Shown in pieces: positions 5,878-11,287 of a DNA stretch of 11,287 nt. The notes below the pieces were generated by a model. The model was not told the origin of the DNA. It saw nothing but the letters and a program-made list of their open reading frames with translations, and searched no databases. The position numbers and the translations under genes are program-made. Every line of letters begins with the position of its first letter. Within the stretch, counting starts at the first letter, position 1. The stretch covers positions 1 through 11,287 of the forward strand of contig JBDKGS010000134.1 of NCBI GenBank assembly GCA_039798065.1, written 5' to 3'. Origin of the DNA: UBA5070 sp039798065 (GTDB taxonomy: Bacteria > Fibrobacterota > Fibrobacteria > UBA5070).

Positions 5878-7281
5878 TCAGGTCAGCTGTTCGCCTTGGC
5901 CCATGTCGAAGATCCGGTTTTCCTTGGCGACCTGCGAATACCATTTCCCCGATGATTTCAAGGTGCGCTGGCGGGTCTCGAAATCGACGTGGACCAGACC
6001 GAACCGCTTGGAGAATCCATCGGCCCACTCGAAGTTGTCCATGAGGGACCAGGCGAAGTAGCCCTTCACCGGAGCGCCATGGTCGCAGGCCTGCGCCAAC
6101 GATGTCAGGAATTCCCGGTGGTAGGCCGTGCGCCACACGTCGTCCAATCCGCCCACGTCCCAGGCGCAGCCGTTTTCTGTCACGTAGATGCTGGGGGGAT
6201 TCCAGAATTCCTGGCAAAACAGCGGAATCCAGTACCCGATGTCGGGTTCGACGAACCAGCCAAAATCCGTCCGCATCGACTCTTGACGCATCCAGGGCTT
6301 GGCGTCGTTCTGGGTGGCCGACACGCGGTTGGCCGAGTACAGGTTGAGCCCCATGAAATCGGGCCTGTCGCCGATCAGCTCCATGTCGCCTTCGAGGACG
6401 ATGGGGACATCGCTACCAAATTCCGTCCACTCCTGTTCGGGGTAGCGCCCCAGCCAAACCGGATCGTGCCACCATCCGGCGGTTTTGCGGAAGTTCTTCT
6501 TGGCCAGTTCGATGTCGGCGGGGGTGTTGGTGGCAGGCAGGGTCGGGAACGGATCGTGGACGAAGCCGACCTGGATGTTGTCGCGGCCAAGGGTGTCGCG
6601 AAGCGCGAGCGACGCGTGTCCGTGGGCGAGCAGGACGTTGTGGCGGGCGTTGAGCACGTCCTTGCGAGGAAGCGTGTAGCCCGGTGCGAACTTGCCCATC
6701 CCGTAGGCGCGGTCGGCGGCGTTCACGCCTTCGTTGATGGTCATCCATTTCTTGACGCGGGTTCCCAGCCTTTGCGCGACGGCGGAGGCGAAATCGCCCA
6801 TGGCCTGGGCTGTGTCGCGCGACAACCAACCTCCCCAGCGGTCTTCCAGGGCCTGCGGAAGGTCCCAGTGGTACAGGGTGGGGCAGGGCTCGATGCCGCG
6901 TTCCAGCAATCCGTCGACCAGGCGTTCGTAGAAATCAAGTCCCTTGGCGTTGACGGATCCTGTCCCGTTGGGGATCACGCGCGGCCAGGAGATGGAAAAC
7001 CGGTACGATTGCAGGTTCATGGACCGCATGAGGTCCACGTCGTCGCGCCAGCGGTTGTAGTGGTCGCAAGCCAAGTCGCCGGTGTCGCCGCCCAGAATCT
7101 TGCCGGGGGTGTGGCAAAATCTGTCCCAGATGGATTCCCCTTTGCCGTCCTGGTTCCAAGCGCCCTCGATCTGGAAAGCAGAAGTTGCCGCGCCCCACTG
7201 GAACCCTTCCGGGAAGGTGGCCGTCCGCATCGCGACGGTGCGTGGATCGGCGTGGAGAAGGCTTTGTGAAAGGGACGGCAT
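5878..7281 (-). CDS. GH1 family beta-glycosidase, probably beta-glucosidase
   Basis: 467 residues with no signal peptide, so a cytoplasmic enzyme. It would hydrolyse beta-linked disaccharides such as cellobiose by the retaining mechanism. Visible GH1 features: FPEGFQWGAATSAFQIEG (23-40), YRFSISWPRV (93-102), YHWDLPQAL (137-145), the nucleophile Glu369 in YVTENG, and WSLMDNFEW (411-419). The acid/base segment is T-I-N-E-G (Glu184) instead of the near-invariant N-E-P, an uncommon change. The start at 7281 has CGGAG five bases upstream. An internal ATG at 7230 would give a more compact N-terminus but has no ribosome binding site. The long open frame further upstream is antisense to the divergent transporter gene. 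No sugar transporter or regulator gene adjoins it in this window. Confidence 0.93.
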   Translation of the reverse strand: MPSLSQSLLHADPRTVAMRTATFPEGFQWGAATSAFQIEGAWNQDGKGESIWDRFCHTPGKILGGDTGDLACDHYNRWRDDVDLMRSMNLQSYRFSISWPRVIPNGTGSVNAKGLDFYERLVDGLLERGIEPCPTLYHWDLPQALEDRWGGWLSRDTAQAMGDFASAVAQRLGTRVKKWMTINEGVNAADRAYGMGKFAPGYTLPRKDVLNARHNVLLAHGHASLALRDTLGRDNIQVGFVHDPFPTLPATNTPADIELAKKNFRKTAGWWHDPVWLGRYPEQEWTEFGSDVPIVLEGDMELIGDRPDFMGLNLYSANRVSATQNDAKPWMRQESMRTDFGWFVEPDIGYWIPLFCQEFWNPPSIYVTENGCAWDVGGLDDVWRTAYHREFLTSLAQACDHGAPVKGYFAWSLMDNFEWADGFSKRFGLVHVDFETRQRTLKSSGKWYSQVAKENRIFDMGQGEQLT

Positions 7282-7311
7282 GGAAGCTCCGGGCGTGAAC
7301 CAATTGGAGAT

Positions 7312-7328
7312 TGCCGGGTGCACCGGCA
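7312..7328. promoter_or_regulatory. Inverted repeat in the GH1 leader
   Basis: TGCCGG (7312-7317) and CCGGCA (7323-7328) are perfect 6-base arms around a five-base spacer, 31 bases upstream of the GH1 start. It could be an operator or an mRNA hairpin. It is not centred on CG as LacI-family operators usually are. Confidence 0.25.
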
Positions 7329-7402
7329 GGTGTCGCGAATGCGAGCGGCTGGTTGGAATCGAACTTAGTCGCAATACGGGGGGAGAGCGTTCATCCCTCC
7401 TT

Positions 7403-7420
7403 CGGGTCTGCATCGACCCG
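7403..7420. promoter_or_regulatory. Palindrome next to the SulP -10 element
   Basis: CGGGTC (7403-7408) and GACCCG (7415-7420) are perfect 6-base arms with a six-base spacer. The right arm ends ten bases before TATACT (7431-7436), so the site would cover the -35 region of the transporter promoter. This is a plausible repressor or activator site in the divergent intergenic region. Confidence 0.35.
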
Positions 7421-7427
7421 CGACATT

Positions 7428-7437
7428 GGGTATACTG
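7428..7437 (+). promoter_or_regulatory. Possible -10 element for the SulP gene
   Basis: GGGTATACTG contains TATACT (7431-7436) and matches the element before metA at nine of ten positions. It would give a leader of about 25 bases. No clear -35 is visible. Confidence 0.35.
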
Positions 7438-7467
7438 GATGGGCCTGTCCGGCGAGGAACAAGACCG

Positions 7468-9243
7468 ATGCCCACCACCATTCCGTTCACGAAACAGCTC
7501 CCGAAGGCCTTCAAGCCTATTCTGCTTACCATCCTTCGAAACGGCTACACCCGACAGGAGTTGCTCAAGGATGTGCTGTCGGGCGTGATCGTGGGCGTGA
7601 TCGCGCTCCCCTTGGCCATCGCTTTCGCGATCGCCTCGGGCGTGAGTCCGGTCCAGGGGATCGTGACAGCCATTGTCGCGGGTTTCCTGACCTCGATCCT
7701 TGGCGGCAGTTCGGTGCAGGTATCTGGACCCACCGGGGCGTTCATCGTGATCGTCTACGGCATTGTTCAGCAATACGGATACGATGGATTGGCCACAGCC
7801 ACGCTCATCGCCGGTATCCTTCTGGTGGGCATGGGGCTTGCACGGTTTGGTGGTGTTCTCCAATTCATCCCGTTCCCCGTGATTGTGGGATTCACGTCCG
7901 GAATCGCGCTCATCATCGCGACCGGACAGATTCCGTCATTTTTGGGACTGACGCTGCAGAAGGATCCGGCGGATTGGATCGAGAAGATCGAGCTGTACTC
8001 CAGGCACTTGGCTGACGCCAATCCTTCGACCGTCGCGATCGGATGCGCGTCGTTGGCGCTGGCGATCGGGTGGACGACATTCGCCAACCGTTTTTCCTCC
8101 CGGGTGTTGTCGCGCGTTCCTGGATCCTTGGTCGCCATCGTGGTGACATCGCTCGTGGTCTGGGGCTTCGATCTCCATGTCCTGACCATCGGACAAAAGT
8201 TCGGACAGATTCCCAACGAATTCCCGTCGCCCCACCTTCCCGCATTCAGCCTGACCTTGGCTCGAGAGATGTTCCAGCCGGCTCTCACCATCGCCATGCT
8301 GGCGGGGATCGAATCGCTGTTGGCCGCGGTGGTGGCCGACGGCATGACCGGACACAAACACCGGTCCAACATGGAATTGATCGCCCAAGGCGTCACCAAC
8401 ATCGTCTCGCCGATTTTTGGCGGGATCCCTTCCACAGGAGCCTTGGCGCGCACCGCCACCAATATCCGAAACGGCGCGCAAAGCCCGATCTCGTCGGTCG
8501 TCCACGGCCTGACCCTGCTTTTGATCCTGCTGTTCCTGGGCAAGCTCGCGGCGTTCATCCCCATGGCCACGTTAGCGGGGATTCTCTTGGTGGTGGCCTA
8601 CAACATGTCGGAATGGCGCACTTTCGCGAAGGTGTTCAAGGCGCCCAAGAGCGACCTGCTGGTGCTGCTGCTCACGTTCACGTTGACAGTTGTTGTCGAT
8701 CTCACCGTGGCCATCCAGGTGGGCGTGGCGGCTGGGGCCATCCTGTTCATCCGACGCATGGCGGAAGTCGCGCAGGCCAACGTGATCACCGACACCTTGA
8801 GCGAAGACGACGACGAGGTGGCCGACCCCATGAACGTTTCGGCACGACAGATTCCGTCTGGAGTGGTGGTGTACGAGGTGTTCGGATCGTTCTTCTTCGG
8901 GACGGTGGAAAAATTCAAAAGCACGCTTTCCGAGCTGGAGAGACCTCCCAAGGTGCTCATCATCCGCATGCGCGTGGTGCTTTCCATGGACAGCTCGGGC
9001 CTGCACTTCCTGGAAGACCTCATCGAGCGATGCCGCAAGGAGAAGATCCGGCTCATTCTGAGCGGAGTGCATGCCCAACCCACCGTGGCCATCGCACGTG
9101 CCGGACTTCTGGAAGAGCTGGGCGACGACGCCTTCGCCAGCAACATCGACCAGGCTTTGAACATGGCGCGACGACATTTGGGGATCGCGGAAATCGAGCC
9201 TCCGACAACCGTAGCTCCTCGCACGTCCTTGCAGCGCGGATAG
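7468..9243 (+). CDS. SulP family anion transporter with STAS domain
   Basis: 591 residues. It is an SLC26/SulP inner-membrane permease, a family that moves sulfate, bicarbonate or dicarboxylates coupled to H+ or Na+. Residues 30-430 hold the many membrane segments. Family signatures include VSPVQGIVTAIVAGF (59-73), GGSSVQVSGPTGAF (79-92), ESLLAAVVADGMTG (282-295) and GGIPSTGALARTATNIRNGA (318-337). After an acidic linker (SEDDDEVADP), residues 460-570 form a cytoplasmic STAS domain with the typical MDSSGLHFLEDL segment (507-518). Gly, Ser and Thr around residues 86-92 match the anion site of the family. The start at 7468 (GAGG at 7454-7457) is preferred over a frame extension to 7426 that would run through the putative promoter. 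No sulfate-assimilation or carbon-fixation gene adjoins it, so the substrate cannot be named. Confidence 0.93.
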   Translation: MPTTIPFTKQLPKAFKPILLTILRNGYTRQELLKDVLSGVIVGVIALPLAIAFAIASGVSPVQGIVTAIVAGFLTSILGGSSVQVSGPTGAFIVIVYGIVQQYGYDGLATATLIAGILLVGMGLARFGGVLQFIPFPVIVGFTSGIALIIATGQIPSFLGLTLQKDPADWIEKIELYSRHLADANPSTVAIGCASLALAIGWTTFANRFSSRVLSRVPGSLVAIVVTSLVVWGFDLHVLTIGQKFGQIPNEFPSPHLPAFSLTLAREMFQPALTIAMLAGIESLLAAVVADGMTGHKHRSNMELIAQGVTNIVSPIFGGIPSTGALARTATNIRNGAQSPISSVVHGLTLLLILLFLGKLAAFIPMATLAGILLVVAYNMSEWRTFAKVFKAPKSDLLVLLLTFTLTVVVDLTVAIQVGVAAGAILFIRRMAEVAQANVITDTLSEDDDEVADPMNVSARQIPSGVVVYEVFGSFFFGTVEKFKSTLSELERPPKVLIIRMRVVLSMDSSGLHFLEDLIERCRKEKIRLILSGVHAQPTVAIARAGLLEELGDDAFASNIDQALNMARRHLGIAEIEPPTTVAPRTSLQRG

Positions 9244-9368
9244 TCGAGAGTCCTGCCCGGGTCGCGAAGCTTGATGCCAAGCGGGACCGGACGAGCATGG
9301 TTTCGTTCGCTGGACGATCGGCTCCAGGAATGGGATGATGTCGTCGCGTGAAAGGACCAACTTTCCAA

Positions 9369-10997
9369 ATGAAGTTGAAAATCGTATTTCCGGTCGCATT
9401 GGCGTTTTTTCTGGCGACGACACTTCTGGTTGCGGAAGGCGCGCGCTCGATGTCTACAGGCGCCGGATATTGGCGCTTCGTGTATTGGGGTGGGCTGGGG
9501 CTGGAATTGGTCGGGTTGGCCGCGCTCGCATGGCTTGGGCGCAGCCTCGTCTCCCAGCTGGACGATACGCGCAAGCTACTGGCGGCTTTTTCCGACGGTG
9601 ACTTGTCGCGACGCCTTCCGCCAAAATCCGTCATCGAAGAGATGGGCTCCATCGCACGATCGGTGAATTCGGTGGGCGAGGCGCAATGTGCCCTGGTGAC
9701 CGAGTTGAAGGAAGGATCGCAGGCGTTGGAGCGCGAGGCGCGGTCTTTCGAGACCACCTTCGCCCGCATCCGGTCGCAGTCGCAGCGCAGCCGCGAGGCT
9801 TCGGGAACGGTGGCGGCCGCGTTGGAGGAAATGACCGTCGGGGTGGCCTCTATCACCAAGGAAATGTTGGAATTGGAAACCGCCACGCAGGATGTGTTCG
9901 GAACCTCACGGCGTCTGACCGTGATGGGGTTCAATGCTTCCATTGACGTGTCGAGACAATATCTGACGCTACAGGCGACGGGGAAATTGCTGGAGGCGGC
10001 GCGCGCCGCCATGGTGGAACTGGAGACCACCGGGCGTGAGATCGCGGGAATGGCCAACGGGATCATGGACGTGGCGGGCAGGACGCGACTGTTGGCGTTG
10101 AATGCGTCCATCGAGGCGGCTCGCGCGGGCGAGGCGGGGAGGGGGTTCTCCGTCGTGGCGCAAGAGGTGAAAGAATTGGCCGCGCAATCGGCTGGCATGG
10201 CGGAACGGATCCAGACGCAGGTCCAGGCCGTGTCGCATGGCACCGAAAGGGTTGCCGGTGAGATGGACCGTACATCGAACGCCCTGCAGCAATCCCTGAA
10301 AGCCGCCATCAAGGCTCTCATCACCGTGGAGCACCAGAGCGCACTTTCTACGGAAAACTCCGAACGATTGGAATCCACCAGCTCGAACATGACGGAAATT
10401 GCCAGGACCATCGAAGAATCGAAGAGCGCTTTGGACGAGATCAATCGCAGCGTCCATGAAGTCGATTCGCGGGCCAAAGCGGTGGAAAACGCCATTCTGG
10501 GGGCCCAGGCAGGTGTGGACGAACTCGGTCGTTTCGCAAGGTCGTTCAAGGGGAACGTGAAGGAAATGAAGGTGCGATCCCCGTTCTTCCCGTGGACGGA
10601 AGAACTGAGCGTGGGTGTGGCTCGCATGGACGACCAGCACAAGGTGTTGCTGCGGCTGATCAATCGCATCGCCGATTTGACGGATTCCGGCGGTGGCGGA
10701 GCCGCCATTCGCGTCGTGCTTGGACAACTGGTGGACTACACCAAATTCCATTTCAAGGACGAGGAACAGTTGATGGAAACGGCTGGCTTCAAGGACCTGG
10801 CGGCGCACCGGAAGATCCACGAAGGTTTCGTGGCGGAGGTGGGGCGGCTGGTCGCGAAGGCCACGGAAGGCGATACCATCGACGCCTCCTCGCTGCTGCC
10901 GGTTCTGAAGGATTGGCTGATCCGGCATATCCAGGGTACCGACAAGATCTACGGCGCGCATGTGGTGGCGAAAAATTCCGCAGGGGGTGATGCGTGA
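9369..10997 (+). CDS. Chemoreceptor with C-terminal bacteriohemerythrin domain
   Basis: 542 residues. TM1 (about 5-22) and TM2 (about 38-57) enclose only some 15 periplasmic residues, so there is no external sensor domain. A HAMP-like segment (58-105, GDLSRRLPP) leads to a methyl-accepting signalling domain (about 110-395). Its hairpin tip reads RTRLLALNASIEAARAGEAG and contacts CheA/CheW in this family. The C-terminal domain (406-532) is a bacteriohemerythrin with all seven di-iron ligands: His424 (DDQH), His461 and Glu465 (FHFKDEE), His480 and His484 (AHRKIHE), His520 and Asp525 (IRHIQGTD). Such domains bind O2 (compare DcrH), so an O2- or redox-responsive chemotaxis receptor is likely. The ATG at 9369 gives the normal MKLKIVF start with AAAGGA upstream; a GTG at 9348 is the alternative. 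No CheB/CheR-docking pentapeptide is present. It is translationally coupled to a CZB gene. Confidence 0.93.
   Translation: MKLKIVFPVALAFFLATTLLVAEGARSMSTGAGYWRFVYWGGLGLELVGLAALAWLGRSLVSQLDDTRKLLAAFSDGDLSRRLPPKSVIEEMGSIARSVNSVGEAQCALVTELKEGSQALEREARSFETTFARIRSQSQRSREASGTVAAALEEMTVGVASITKEMLELETATQDVFGTSRRLTVMGFNASIDVSRQYLTLQATGKLLEAARAAMVELETTGREIAGMANGIMDVAGRTRLLALNASIEAARAGEAGRGFSVVAQEVKELAAQSAGMAERIQTQVQAVSHGTERVAGEMDRTSNALQQSLKAAIKALITVEHQSALSTENSERLESTSSNMTEIARTIEESKSALDEINRSVHEVDSRAKAVENAILGAQAGVDELGRFARSFKGNVKEMKVRSPFFPWTEELSVGVARMDDQHKVLLRLINRIADLTDSGGGGAAIRVVLGQLVDYTKFHFKDEEQLMETAGFKDLAAHRKIHEGFVAEVGRLVAKATEGDTIDASSLLPVLKDWLIRHIQGTDKIYGAHVVAKNSAGGDA
10983..10990 (+). promoter_or_regulatory. 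Shine-Dalgarno of the CZB gene
   Basis: GGGGGTGA matches the anti-Shine-Dalgarno complement GGAGGTGA at seven of eight bases. It lies inside the chemoreceptor's last codons and just before the GTG at 10994. It supports translation of this short, easily missed gene. Confidence 0.65.
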
Positions 10998-11287
10998 ACG
11001 ACGAACTCGTGGAAGCAATCGACAAGGCCACGGTCGCGCATGCGCTTTGGAAGGCTCGCATGATCGGTTTGTTGGAAGGCGAGGAGGCGACCTTCGATCG
11101 CAAGTCGGCGTCTGACCCCCACGCCTGCGAGTTCGGGAAATGGCTGGATGGAAACCAAAATCTGTCGTCATCGCATCCGGAGTACGCACGGATCCGCGCC
11201 AACCACGAGGCCTTCCACGCCACCTTGGGGGAATGTCTGGACGGGATCGCAGCCGGGCGAACCGAGGCGGCCAGGAAAAGCCTTGCC
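10994..11287 (+). CDS. Stand-alone CZB (chemoreceptor zinc-binding) protein, 3' end missing
   Basis: The frame is open for 98 codons from the GTG at 10994 to the window edge. That GTG overlaps the chemoreceptor stop as GTGA. The protein matches the CZB domain (PF13682): H-A-L-W-K (His16), C-E-F-G-K-W-L (Cys45), then H-E-A-F-H (His71, His75). These supply the 3-His/1-Cys zinc site. In characterised proteins CZB usually lies at the C-terminus of a soluble chemoreceptor (TlpD) or on a diguanylate cyclase (DgcZ), sensing zinc or HOCl through the Cys. Here it is a separate protein made right after a membrane receptor that ends in hemerythrin. I infer that it works in the same signalling complex. 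It may continue into another domain beyond the window. Confidence 0.85.
   Translation, partial: MNDELVEAIDKATVAHALWKARMIGLLEGEEATFDRKSASDPHACEFGKWLDGNQNLSSSHPEYARIRANHEAFHATLGECLDGIAAGRTEAARKSLA

Noticed and set aside
5989..7269. Plus-strand open frame of about 425 codons across the GH1 gene
   Set aside because: It is antisense to an intact GH1 gene and has no recognisable domain or plausible start.
7282..7863. Upstream extension of the GH1 frame by 194 codons
   Set aside because: It runs antisense through the transporter gene and its promoter region. A ribosome binding site and family length support the start at 7281.
9249..9290. Intrinsic terminator after the SulP gene
   Set aside because: Only a loose GTCC/CCCG with CGGG/GGAC pairing around a long loop, and no T-run.
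9053..10708. Minus-strand open frame of about 550 codons across the chemoreceptor
   Set aside because: It is the antisense shadow of the MCP-hemerythrin gene, with Ser/Arg/Ala-rich low-complexity translation and no motifs.

Overview
The window is a GC-rich, densely coded bacterial chromosome segment. It holds eleven protein genes in three blocks: plus (1-2344), minus (2478-7281) and plus (7468 to the end). No tRNA, rRNA, insertion sequence, phage gene or CRISPR array is visible. Several traits suggest a free-living Gram-negative of the FCB group, possibly Fibrobacterota: a lipoprotein opening with Cys and then N-P-F-D-P, a DUF5777-like outer-membrane barrel beside small c-type cytochromes, and a PhoX with a short sorting-tail-like C-terminus. 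This placement is an inference and is weak.

Block 1 (plus). The 3' part of a beta-helix-like lipoprotein gene (1-648) is followed by metA (816-1721). MetA has all the catalytic residues and the Glu111 that marks acetyl-CoA rather than succinyl-CoA use. Its leader can fold into a hairpin. Next is a NifX/NafY-type (PF02579) protein (1826-2344) whose C-terminal third is a Cys-Cys/His/Gly-rich tail. The block closes with a strong hairpin at 2360-2380.

Block 2 (minus, read from 7281 down to 2478). A cytoplasmic GH1 beta-glycosidase (5878-7281) is followed by two related exported monoheme c-type cytochromes (5472-5810 and 5131-5481). A DUF5777-like beta-barrel (4271-5143) comes next and then a secreted PhoX/DUF839 protein (2478-4142). 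The two cytochromes and the barrel overlap end to end, use TTG/GTG starts and look translationally coupled, so they are best read as one envelope redox module. The second cytochrome has no methionine after its heme motif and so cannot have the usual His/Met heme.

Block 3 (plus). Divergent from GH1 is a SulP anion transporter with a STAS domain (7468-9243). It is followed by a chemoreceptor with almost no periplasmic domain and a complete bacteriohemerythrin domain at its C-terminus (9369-10997). Overlapping its stop codon by four bases is a stand-alone CZB zinc-binding protein (10994 to beyond the window). Together these two suggest a cytoplasmic O2/redox/zinc-sensing branch of chemotaxis.

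The most unusual items are the cytochrome pair with its barrel, the chemoreceptor-hemerythrin plus separate CZB pair, and the metal-binding tail on the NifX-like protein. Start codons were set by reading ribosome binding sites and N-termini, and several differ from the longest open frame.
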